A DNA stretch of 64,000 bases. Origin: Sterolibacterium denitrificans (GTDB lineage Bacteria; Pseudomonadota; Gammaproteobacteria; Burkholderiales; Rhodocyclaceae). Under the pieces are notes generated by a model. That model was not told the DNA's origin. It saw only the letters and a list, made by a program, of their open reading frames with translations, and did not search any database. Made by a program: the position numbers and the translations under genes. Of the stretch, positions 56,905-64,000 are shown in pieces (the first letter of the stretch is position 1; every line of letters begins with the position of its first letter). The DNA lies in assembly GCF_900174485.1 (NCBI RefSeq), contig NZ_LT837803.1, positions 2,309,305 through 2,373,304 on the forward strand, read 5' to 3'.

Positions 56905-58265
56905 TGAAGCTCTGGCCGCACAGCCTGCTCTGGCGCACCTTCCTGCTGGTGGCGCTGTTGATGCTGTTGTCCGTTCTGGCCTGGTTCGCCATTTTTCGCC
57001 TGTATCAGGAAGAACCGCGCGCGCGCCAGATTGCCCAACTGATGATCAGCGTCGTCAACCTGACGCGCAGCGCCATCATCAACGCCGCCCCGGAACATCG
57101 CCGCGAACTGCTGCGCGACCTCTCCGACCGCGAAGGCATCCACATTTATCCCTACGAAAGCGACGAGAGCATTGCGCCGCTGGACAACGAATTCATACTC
57201 CGGCGCGTCAAAGCCCATCTGCTCGACGAACTCGGGCCACAAACGCAATTCACCCTCGAACGCAATGGAGAACATGCGGTCTTCATCAGTTTTGCCATTG
57301 ATGAAGAGGGCGACAATGAATACTGGGTCGCCCTGCCGCGCGAACGCATCGAACACATCCTGCACCGGCAGTGGCTGGGCTGGGGCCTGGCGGCCATCCT
57401 GCTGTCGCTGGGTGGCGCCTACTTGATCGTCTTTCGCGTCACCCGCCCGCTGCGCGCCCTGGCCCAGGCCGCCCGGCAGATCGGTCGCGGCCGGCAGCCG
57501 GCGCCGCTGGCGGAAACGGGGCCCGGCGAAATCATCGATGTCACCCGCGCCTTCAACCAAATGTCGGCCGACCTCTCCCGCCTCGACAGCGACCGCGCCC
57601 TGATCCTGGCCGGCATCTCGCACGATCTGCGCACGCCGCTGACGCGCCTGCGCATGGGCATCGAAATGATCTCCGCCGACGACCCGGCAGCGCAGGACAC
57701 GCGCGACGGCATGATCGCCGATGTCGAGGAGATGGATCAGACCATCAACCAGTTTCTCGACTTCGCCCGCGAGACCGGCAATGAACCGCTCCAGGAAACC
57801 GACCTCACCGCCTTGCTCAATGATCTGGCCAATCAATACAAGCGGCGTGGAACGGCGCTGGAAACGGCGTTCGAACTGCTGCCGCCCTGCCTGGTGCGCA
57901 CCCAGGCCATCCGGCGCGCCGTCACCAACCTGATCGACAACGCCCTGCGCCATGCCGGTTCGGACGGTTTGTCCCTGGCGCTGCGCCTCGACGACCCGCA
58001 GCATGTCGTCATTGAAGTCAACGACCGCGGCCCCGGCATTTCGCCCGCGGAAGTCGAGCGCCTCAAGCTGCCATTCACGCGCCTCGAATCGGCGCGCAGC
58101 AACACCGCCGGCGCCGGCCTCGGCCTCGCCATCGTCGACCGCATCGCACGCAGCCACAACGGCTCATTCCAGCTCCTGCCTCGCCCCGGCGGCGGCCTGA
58201 CCGCCCGCATCGTGATGCCGAAGGCCAAGCCGTACGCTGAAGAGACGGCAACGCTGCAGGCGTGA
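56904..58265 (+). CDS. envZ: EnvZ-type sensor histidine kinase
   Basis: 453 residues. Two membrane helices (~10-30 and ~155-175) flank a periplasmic domain; HAMP follows (TRPLRALAQAARQIGRGRQ). The phospho-acceptor is His240 in LAGISHDLRTPLTRLR, then the ATPase (NLIDNALRHAG, VNDRGPGIS, GAGLGLAIVDRIA). It phosphorylates the co-operonic OmpR, classically in osmotic and porin control. The start overlaps the ompR stop. Confidence 0.94.
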   Translation: MKLWPHSLLWRTFLLVALLMLLSVLAWFAIFRLYQEEPRARQIAQLMISVVNLTRSAIINAAPEHRRELLRDLSDREGIHIYPYESDESIAPLDNEFILRRVKAHLLDELGPQTQFTLERNGEHAVFISFAIDEEGDNEYWVALPRERIEHILHRQWLGWGLAAILLSLGGAYLIVFRVTRPLRALAQAARQIGRGRQPAPLAETGPGEIIDVTRAFNQMSADLSRLDSDRALILAGISHDLRTPLTRLRMGIEMISADDPAAQDTRDGMIADVEEMDQTINQFLDFARETGNEPLQETDLTALLNDLANQYKRRGTALETAFELLPPCLVRTQAIRRAVTNLIDNALRHAGSDGLSLALRLDDPQHVVIEVNDRGPGISPAEVERLKLPFTRLESARSNTAGAGLGLAIVDRIARSHNGSFQLLPRPGGGLTARIVMPKAKPYAEETATLQA

Positions 58266-58275
58266 TGGGAAAATG

Positions 58276-58305
58276 AAAAAGGCCAACCGGATGGTTGGCC
58301 TTTTT
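58276..58305. terminator. Bidirectional intrinsic terminator after envZ
   Basis: GGCCAACC (58281-58288), loop GGAT, GGTTGGCC (58293-58300), with five T on the right and five A on the left. It can end ompR-envZ and, on the minus strand, transcripts past the tRNA-Ala gene. Confidence 0.9.
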
Positions 58306-58316
58306 CTTCGATCAGG

Positions 58317-58392
<76 letters not shown>

Positions 58393-58450
58393 ACAAGAAG
58401 CGCCGAATTATAGAGTCCGGCCGGACGGCTGTAAAGGGTTATTTGCAACT

Positions 58451-59965
58451 TTACCGTGCAACATCACTGTTCGACAGCAGCTTGCCCGGATTCATCAGAC
58501 CCCGCGGATCCAGCGCGGTCTTGATGTTGCGCATCAGTTCGATTTCCAGCGGGCTTTTGTAGCGCAGGATTTCCTCGCGCTTCAGTTGCCCCAGGCCGTG
58601 CTCGGCGGAAATGCTGCCGCCCAGTGCGTGCACCAGATCATGCACCAGGCGATTGACCTCGGCCGTCGCGGCGATGAAGGCGCGGTTGTCCTCGGCCAGG
58701 GGCTGCGAGGGGTTGTAGTGCAGGTTGCCGTCGCCGAGATGGCCGAAGCAGACGATGCGCACGCCCGGATAGCGGGAAGTCAGACGGGCGTCGGTCTGCT
58801 CGATGAATTCGTGCAGGCGCGAGATCGGCAGCGAAACATCGTGCTTGATGCTGAAGCCTTCTTTCTTCTGCGCCTCGGAAATGCTTTCGCGCAATTTCCA
58901 GAGCGCGGCGGCCTGGGTTTCGCTTTGCGCCAATACCGCATCGAGCAAACGCCCTGCCGCCTGTTCGGCGACCAGCAACTCGCTCAGATCATCTGCCAAG
59001 GTGGCGCCTTCGGCGGCGCTGGAAGCATCCAGTTGCAGCAGCAACTGCCAATCATGAATACGCGACAGGGGCGAGTGCGTATCCGGCACATGCTTGAACA
59101 CCAGTTCGAGCGCTGCGCGATTGATGATTTCAAAGGCGCTGACGCGCTCGCCGAAATGCTGGCGCAGGCGTCCCAGCAGTTCCACTGCCACTTGCGGATC
59201 AGGCAATGCCAGCCAGGCGGTGAGCTGCGCGCGAGGACGGGGATGGAGTTTCAGCACGGCGGCGGTGATCAGGCCCAGCGTGCCTTCGGCGCCGATGAAC
59301 AGTTGCTTGAGGTCGTAGCCAGTGTTGTCCTTGCGCAGCCCGCGCAGACCATCCCAGATACGGCCATCGGCCAGAACGACTTCCAGCCCCAGGGTCAGCT
59401 CGCGCATGTTGCCGTAGCGCAGCACCTGTACGCCGCCGGCATTGGTGGATAGATTGCCGCCGATGGTCGCCGTGCCTTGCGAGGCGATCGCCAGAGGGAA
59501 CAGCAGGCCCGCCTCGGCAGCCGCTTCCTGCACCTGCTGCAGCGTGCAGCCGGCTTCCGCCGTCAGCGTGTGGTTGGCCGTATCGATGGCGCGGATGCGC
59601 TGCAAGCGCTGCAGGCTGATGACGACCTGCGGCCGGCCGGCCGAGGCAAGCGGGTCAGCCAGATCAGCCGAATCAGCCTCTGCATTGCAGGGCACGCCGC
59701 CGCCGACCAGTCCGGTATTGCCGCCTTGCGGCACCATGGCGATGCCACCCGCCCCGGCCTGGGCGCATGCCGCCACCACCGCCGCCACTTCGGCGGTCGT
59801 GCCCGGACGCACCACGCACAGCGCCTGGCCGTGATAGCGGCCGCGCCAGTCATGCAGATAGGGTTGTGTGTCAGCCGCTTCGGTCAGCACCTGGCGGCTG
59901 CCGACGATCTCCGACAAGCGCAGTTTCAGCGCATCCGCCGCTTGCCTGGCTGCCTCGTTGCTCAT
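58451..59965 (-). CDS. FAD-linked oxidase (D-2-hydroxyglutarate/D-lactate dehydrogenase or GlcD-like)
   Basis: 504 residues of the PCMH/VAO family. The N-terminal FAD domain has [32 protein letters not shown] and [34 protein letters not shown] follows. The C-terminal half ends with [13 protein letters not shown] and [14 protein letters not shown], which bind metal and 2-hydroxyacid. The closest family by pattern is D-2-hydroxyglutarate dehydrogenase; glycolate or lactate cannot be excluded. A short run ([14 protein letters not shown]) comes from 9-bp repeats. Its ATG overlaps the rimO stop. Confidence 0.88.
   Translation of the reverse strand: MSNEAARQAADALKLRLSEIVGSRQVLTEAADTQPYLHDWRGRYHGQALCVVRPGTTAEVAAVVAACAQAGAGGIAMVPQGGNTGLVGGGVPCNAEADSADLADPLASAGRPQVVISLQRLQRIRAIDTANHTLTAEAGCTLQQVQEAAAEAGLLFPLAIASQGTATIGGNLSTNAGGVQVLRYGNMRELTLGLEVVLADGRIWDGLRGLRKDNTGYDLKQLFIGAEGTLGLITAAVLKLHPRPRAQLTAWLALPDPQVAVELLGRLRQHFGERVSAFEIINRAALELVFKHVPDTHSPLSRIHDWQLLLQLDASSAAEGATLADDLSELLVAEQAAGRLLDAVLAQSETQAAALWKLRESISEAQKKEGFSIKHDVSLPISRLHEFIEQTDARLTSRYPGVRIVCFGHLGDGNLHYNPSQPLAEDNRAFIAATAEVNRLVHDLVHALGGSISAEHGLGQLKREEILRYKSPLEIELMRNIKTALDPRGLMNPGKLLSNSDVAR
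59648..59680. repeat. Degenerate 9-bp repeats inside the FAD oxidase gene
   Basis: Units GCGGGTCAG, CCAGATCAG, CCGAATCAG follow one another and encode a surface-loop insertion (residues ~95-108) next to the Gly-rich FAD loop. Confidence 0.55.
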
Positions 59966-61293
59966 TGCCCCGGAGCGACCCTGGCGTACAGATCATGGAC
60001 GTCGCAGTCAGTGATTTCCACCATGGCGAATTCGCCCACGGCGAGTTCCTGGCCATCGGTGACATGCACCAGCCCGTCGATTTCCGGCGCATCGCCCTGG
60101 CTGCGGGCCACGGCGCCCTCCTCATCGACTTCTTCCACCAGCACTTGCAAGCGGCGGCCGATTTTGGCCTCCAGCCGGCGAGTGCTGATGTCCTCCTGGA
60201 ATTCCATCAACTGCTGGCGGCGCGCTTCGCGCACTTCCGCCGGCAGCGCACCGGGCAGTTCATTCGCCGACGCGCCCTCGACCGGCGAATAGGCAAAGGC
60301 GCCGACGCGATCGAGCTGGGCTTCTTCGAGAAAATCCAGCAGCGCCTCGAACTCGGCTTCGGTCTCGCCGGGAAAGCCGGTGATGAAAGTGCTGCGGATG
60401 GTGAGGTCCGGACAGATCGCCCGCCAGGCCCGGATGCGTTCGAGATTGTTCTCGCTGCTCGCCGGGCGTTTCATCAGCTTCAGGATGCGCGGGCTGGCAT
60501 GCTGAAACGGCACATCCAGATAGGGCAGGATCTTGCCTTCGGCCATCAGTGGAATCAGGGCATCGACGCTGGGATAAGGATAGACGTAGTGCAGGCGGAT
60601 CCAGATGCCCAGCTCGCCCAGCGCCCGGGCCAGCTCCAGCAAACGTGTTTTCAGCGGCCGGCCATTGACGAAGCCGGTGCGGTATTTGACGTCCACGCCG
60701 TAGGCGCTGGTGTCCTGGGAAATCACCAGCAATTCCTTGACGCCGGCCTGGGCCAGCTTCTCGGCTTCCAGCATCACCTCGGCGATCGGCCGACTGACCA
60801 GATCGCCGCGCAGGCTGGGGATGATGCAGAAGCTGCAGCGATGGTTGCAGCCTTCGGAAATCTTCAGATAGGCGTAATGCTGCGGTGTGATGCGGATGCC
60901 CTGCGGCGGCACCAGGTCGATGAACGGCTCATGCGCCGGCGGCAACTGGGCGTGCACGGCATTCATCACTTCCTGCGCGGCATGCGGCCCGGTCACCGCC
61001 AGCACTTGCGGATGCGCCGCGCGCACCACCTCCTCGCGCGCGCCCAGGCAGCCGGTGACGATCACCTTGCCGTTTTCGGCGAGCGCTTCGCCGATGGCAT
61101 CCAGCGACTCTTCCACCGCCGCGTCGATGAAGCCGCAGGTATTCACCACCACCAGATCGGCGCCGTCGTAGGAACCGGAAATCCGGTAGCCCTCGGCGCG
61201 CAGGCGCGTCAGGATCAGTTCGGAATCGACCGTCGCCTTCGGGCAGCCAAGTGAAACGAAGCCGATGGTCGGTTCTTTCTGCATGCGTGACAT
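59962..61293 (-). CDS. rimO: Ribosomal protein S12 methylthiotransferase
   Basis: 443 residues from ATG 61293 (ATG 61284 also possible; the ORF is open to 61341). The UPF0004 domain ([37 protein letters not shown]) and radical-SAM motif [11 protein letters not shown] hold two iron-sulfur clusters, and a TRAM domain ends it. It adds a methylthio group to Asp of S12. Overlaps the oxidase gene downstream by 4 bp. Confidence 0.96.
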   Translation of the reverse strand: MSRMQKEPTIGFVSLGCPKATVDSELILTRLRAEGYRISGSYDGADLVVVNTCGFIDAAVEESLDAIGEALAENGKVIVTGCLGAREEVVRAAHPQVLAVTGPHAAQEVMNAVHAQLPPAHEPFIDLVPPQGIRITPQHYAYLKISEGCNHRCSFCIIPSLRGDLVSRPIAEVMLEAEKLAQAGVKELLVISQDTSAYGVDVKYRTGFVNGRPLKTRLLELARALGELGIWIRLHYVYPYPSVDALIPLMAEGKILPYLDVPFQHASPRILKLMKRPASSENNLERIRAWRAICPDLTIRSTFITGFPGETEAEFEALLDFLEEAQLDRVGAFAYSPVEGASANELPGALPAEVREARRQQLMEFQEDISTRRLEAKIGRRLQVLVEEVDEEGAVARSQGDAPEIDGLVHVTDGQELAVGEFAMVEITDCDVHDLYARVAPGQ

Positions 61294-61428
61294 GGTTGCA
61301 AATGCTCCGAAATGTTGCCCTGCCCAAAGAATCCCGGGCACAGCGCCGCAACCCCGTGGAGACGGAAATGAAGAAATGAAGAAATGGAAAATCGGAAGAC
61401 AGCGAACCGCGGGCGGCGGCAGAACCTG

Positions 61429-62079
61429 CTATTTGCGTTCCTTGCCAGTGGTTCCACTAATTCCGCTGGTTCCGGCATTTCCACCGCTTCCCTTGTCCTT
61501 GTTTGCGCCATGCTCATCGCCCGGCGCGGCGTTGAACTGGGGAAACTGGAAGCCCGAAAACATGTTGCGCGCCTGGCCCTGCATCTGTTCCTGCATCTGC
61601 TGGAACATCTTCTGACTCTGATCCATGTAGGCGCTCATCATGTTGTGCATGGCCGGCCCCTGGAAATTCAGGAACTGCGCCCAGAGATCCCGGCTCATCG
61701 GCGAATTCTCGCCATACACGGCACGCGCCTGCTCCTTGAAGCGGGCCTGCATCTCGGCGAAGGAACGCAGATTGCTTTCCAGATACTTGCCCATCATGCC
61801 CTGCATGGCGTTGCCGTAGAAGCGGATCATCTGCGCCAGCAGCTCGCTGGTAAACATCGGCGCTCCGCCGGTTTCCTCTTCGAGAATGATCTGCAGCAGG
61901 ACGCTGCGCGTCAGATCCTCGCCGCTCTTGGCATCCACCACCTTGAACGCCTCGTGATTCAGCACCAACTGCTTGACATCGGCAAGCGTGATATAGGCGC
62001 TGTCGCGCGTATCGTAGAGACGGCGATTCGGGTATTTCTTGATGAGGCGAACAGAGGGTGCGGAGGCAGTATCGGCCAT
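61429..62079 (-). CDS. phaR: Polyhydroxyalkanoate synthesis repressor PhaR
   Basis: 216 residues from ATG 62079. RLIKKYPNRRLYDTRDSAYITLADV is the DNA-binding PHB/PHA accumulation domain; HEAFKVVDAKSGEDLTRSVLLQI follows, then an amphipathic, Met/Gln-rich region (SQKMFQQMQEQMQGQARNMF) that can bind PHA granules. The tail is Gly/Ser/Thr-rich, from short DNA repeats. It represses phasin and synthesis genes until granules titrate it. Lies at the end of the pha cluster. Confidence 0.94.
   Translation of the reverse strand: MADTASAPSVRLIKKYPNRRLYDTRDSAYITLADVKQLVLNHEAFKVVDAKSGEDLTRSVLLQIILEEETGGAPMFTSELLAQMIRFYGNAMQGMMGKYLESNLRSFAEMQARFKEQARAVYGENSPMSRDLWAQFLNFQGPAMHNMMSAYMDQSQKMFQQMQEQMQGQARNMFSGFQFPQFNAAPGDEHGANKDKGSGGNAGTSGISGTTGKERK
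61445..61495. repeat. Degenerate 9-bp repeats in the phaR tail
   Basis: Units GCCAGTGGT, TCCACTAAT, TCCGCTGGT, TCCGGCATT, TCCACCGCT lie in tandem and give the GGNAGTSGISGTTG tail of PhaR. Just beyond the phaR stop, 61366-61390 has an 8-bp GAAATGAA repeat. Confidence 0.55.
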
Positions 62080-62120
62080 GAGGGTTCCCTTCCTGAAACG
62101 GGGTTGGCGCGCCGGCATGT

Positions 62121-62861
62121 TCAGCACATGTGCAGACCGCCGTTGATGTTGAAGGTGGCGCCGGTCATGTAGGCGGCCTTGTCGGAAGCCAGGAAGCTCA
62201 CCAGATGGCCGATTTCCTCGGGTTGGCCGAAGCGCCCCATCGGTATCGTCGCGACGATCTGCTCGCGCACTTCGGGCTTGATCGCCATGACCATTTCGGT
62301 GGCGATATAGCCCGGCGCGATGGCATTCACCGTCACGCCCTTCTTGATGACTTCCTGGGCGACGGCCTTGGTGAAGCCCAGCACACCGGCCTTGGCGGCC
62401 GAGTAGTTGGCCTGGCCGAGCTGGCCCTTCACGCCATTGACCGAAGCCATGTTGATGATGCGTCCCCAGCCGCGCGTCGCCATGCCTTCGATGACCTGGC
62501 GCGTGACGTTGAACAGGCTGTCGAGATTGGTCGACAGCACGGCATCCCACTGCGTCTTTTCCATCTTGCGCAGCACGGTATCGCGGGTGATGCCGGCGTT
62601 ATTCACCAGCACATCGACCGGGCCGATTTCGGCCTCGATCTTCTGCACCATTGCCGCGCAGGAATCGAAATCGGAAACATCGCCCTCGGCGGCATGGATA
62701 TTGAAGCCTTCCGCCCTCATTCTGGCCAGCCATTCGTTCATGGGCGGGAATCCCGGCAGGCAGTTGGCAACGACGGTCATGCCGTCCTGCGCCAGCGCCC
62801 TGCACATCGCGGTACCCAGACCGCCCATGCCTCCCGTCACCAATGCCACTTTTCCAGCCAT
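62121..62861 (-). CDS. phaB: Acetoacetyl-CoA reductase (first of two)
   Basis: 246-residue short-chain dehydrogenase that makes (R)-3-hydroxybutyryl-CoA with NADPH for PHA. VALVTGGMGGLGTAMCRAL, NNAGITRD, the catalytic Ser (NMASVNGVKGQ), YSAAKAG (Tyr, Lys) and GYIATEMV are present. AAAGG lies before ATG 62861; the ORF is open to 63026. About 60% like the gene just upstream. Confidence 0.95.
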   Translation of the reverse strand: MAGKVALVTGGMGGLGTAMCRALAQDGMTVVANCLPGFPPMNEWLARMRAEGFNIHAAEGDVSDFDSCAAMVQKIEAEIGPVDVLVNNAGITRDTVLRKMEKTQWDAVLSTNLDSLFNVTRQVIEGMATRGWGRIINMASVNGVKGQLGQANYSAAKAGVLGFTKAVAQEVIKKGVTVNAIAPGYIATEMVMAIKPEVREQIVATIPMGRFGQPEEIGHLVSFLASDKAAYMTGATFNINGGLHMC

Positions 62862-62982
62862 GTTGCACAACCTTTCTTCTTGACGACAAAAACCCGTTGA
62901 TCCACGCCATAGCGCAAATAGGTGAAAACAGGTGCGGATGCGGCCCTGGCCACACCCGCACCGCCCGACCGTCCCGCTGCTG

Positions 62983-63723
62983 TCAGAACATGTGCTGACC
63001 GCCGTTGATCGAGATGTTGGCGCCATTCACGAACGCCGCTTCCTCGGAAGTCAGATACGCCACCAGGCCGGCAACCTCTTCCGGCTTGCCCAGCCGCCCG
63101 GTGGGGATCTGCGGCAGGATCTTCGATTCCAGCACGTCCTGCGGAATCGCCGTGACCATCTTGGTGCCGATGTAACCCGGCGAAATCGTGTTGATCGTCA
63201 CGCCCTTCTTCGCCACTTCCAGCGCCAGCGACTTGGTGAAGCCGTGCATGCCGGCCTTGGCCGCCGCGTAGTTGGTCTGTCCGAAGGCGCCCTTCTGGCC
63301 ATTCACCGACGAAATGTTGATGACGCGACCCCAGTTGCGCTCGACCATGCCGTCCATCACCTGCTTGGTCATGTTGAACACCGAATCCAGGTTGGTGCGC
63401 ACGACGACATCCCAATCGGCCTTGGTCATCTTCTTGAAAGTCATGTCGCGGGTGATGCCGGCGTTATTCACCAGCACTTCGACCGGCCCGATGTCCTTGG
63501 CGATCTGCTCGACGCAGTTCTTGCAGGAATCGAAATCACCGACATCGCAAGGATAGGCCTTGAAACCATAGCCCATGTCATTCATGTTGCGCAGCCAGTC
63601 CTGGGCGCGGGTATTGCTCGGACTGTAGGTCGTCACCACCGTGTAGCCCAGCGCAGCGAGCTTGACGCAGATCGCCTCGCCCAGACCGCCCATACCGCCC
63701 GTTACCAAAGCCACTCTTGGCAT
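62983..63723 (-). CDS. phaB: Acetoacetyl-CoA reductase (second of two)
   Basis: 246 residues. VALVTGGMGGLGEAICVKL, NNAGITRDMTFKKM, ISSVNGQKGAFGQTNYAAAKAG and GYIGTKMVTAIP give the Ser-Tyr-Lys triad. GGAGA precedes ATG 63723. It stands between phaC and the other phaB and presumably arose by tandem duplication; the two may differ in substrate length or expression. Confidence 0.95.
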   Translation of the reverse strand: MPRVALVTGGMGGLGEAICVKLAALGYTVVTTYSPSNTRAQDWLRNMNDMGYGFKAYPCDVGDFDSCKNCVEQIAKDIGPVEVLVNNAGITRDMTFKKMTKADWDVVVRTNLDSVFNMTKQVMDGMVERNWGRVINISSVNGQKGAFGQTNYAAAKAGMHGFTKSLALEVAKKGVTINTISPGYIGTKMVTAIPQDVLESKILPQIPTGRLGKPEEVAGLVAYLTSEEAAFVNGANISINGGQHMF

Positions 63724-63842
63724 AACCTGTCTCCTCTGTATCGGTTTGTCGATGAATTCATGATGCAGCAAATGCCATGGCGCATCCCGTCGAACTGCCG
63801 GCCATGCAACGCGCCTTTCCTGCAGCGGCCGGCGCTGCCATT

Positions 63843-64000
63843 CTACGATGCCTTTTCCCGAACGTATCTGCCCGGCGCAGGCTCCAATGCCTTATATGTC
63901 ACGCTCCCCAGACGCACGCGCGCCTTGCGCGGCTTGCCGGCAAACGCCTGCAGCCATGCCGTCCAGGTCGGCCACCAGCTGCCGCGCTGCTCCGTCGCCC
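63843..64000 (-). CDS. phaC: Class I poly(3-hydroxyalkanoate) polymerase, C-terminal end (partial)
   Basis: Only the last 52 residues are in the window (GSWWPTWTAWLQAFAGKPRK ... LEPAPGRYVREKAS). The GSWWPxWxxWL and EPAPGRYV pieces are the conserved end of class I PhaC. It polymerises hydroxyacyl-CoA at the granule surface. The gene continues beyond 64000. Both phaB genes lie downstream in the same direction. Confidence 0.9.
   Translation of the reverse strand, partial: ATEQRGSWWPTWTAWLQAFAGKPRKARVRLGSVTYKALEPAPGRYVREKAS

Overview
The window is a GC-rich bacterial chromosome segment that looks betaproteobacterial. The supports are the serA-pheA-hisC-tyrA order, the rpsF-priB-rpsR-rplI cluster, a phaC-phaB-phaB-phaR polyhydroxyalkanoate cluster, ompR-envZ, lpxH beside two cyclophilins, and a DsrE2 sulfur-carrier protein. 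A Rhodocyclales/Nitrosomonadales-type organism is my best guess; this is inference, since there is no rRNA in the window.

Layout. 1-3439: end of serA, then pheA, hisC and tyrA (serine, Phe/Tyr, His). 3461-7555: GDP-L-fucose genes (fcl, gmd), a polyprenyl-phosphate sugar-1-phosphate transferase and a phosphopantetheinyl transferase, then valS. 10436-15290 is an accessory junction: a small XRE regulator with a 15-bp tandem repeat at its promoter, an IS5-type transposase remnant, an AT-rich island (a membrane protein and a GIY-YIG protein), a broken PIN-toxin gene, and an OB-like DUF3127 gene with an SSB-like acidic tail behind a structured leader. 15292-27515 is mostly housekeeping: dsrE2, cysS, a TPR protein and an L,D-transpeptidase, ppiA, ppiB, lpxH, recQ, tRNA-Val, gloB, a methyltransferase, rnhA, dnaQ and yceI. 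27627-38532: a PAS protein lacking a kinase core, a heavy-metal RND efflux operon (czcI-like, czcC, czcB, czcA), kup and a DUF411 metal-binding protein.

38608-48673 is the most unusual region. It holds a 2502-residue FhaB/CdiA-type two-partner-secreted protein. Its C-terminus looks like a lysozyme/chitosanase-type peptidoglycan hydrolase followed by a long heptad-repeat coiled coil. Behind it lie two decayed pieces of FHA sequence, a lipoprotein in which a lipobox signal peptide is fused to the second half of the same toxin domain, and a second lipoprotein translationally coupled to a toxin-end remnant. No outer-membrane partner (TpsB) is in the window. I read this as a contact-dependent-inhibition-like locus with a periplasm-acting toxin and possible lipoprotein immunity or decoy partners; the activity is inferred.

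49178-58392: rpsF-priB-rpsR-rplI, dnaB (with a perfect DnaA box upstream), a tsaB-rimI-uracil-DNA-glycosylase overlapping operon, two exported proteins of unknown function, ompR-envZ and tRNA-Ala. 58451-64000 (all minus strand): an FAD-linked D-2-hydroxyacid oxidase, rimO, phaR, two phaB paralogues and the end of phaC. Degenerate short tandem repeats recur in linkers and intergenic gaps across the window.
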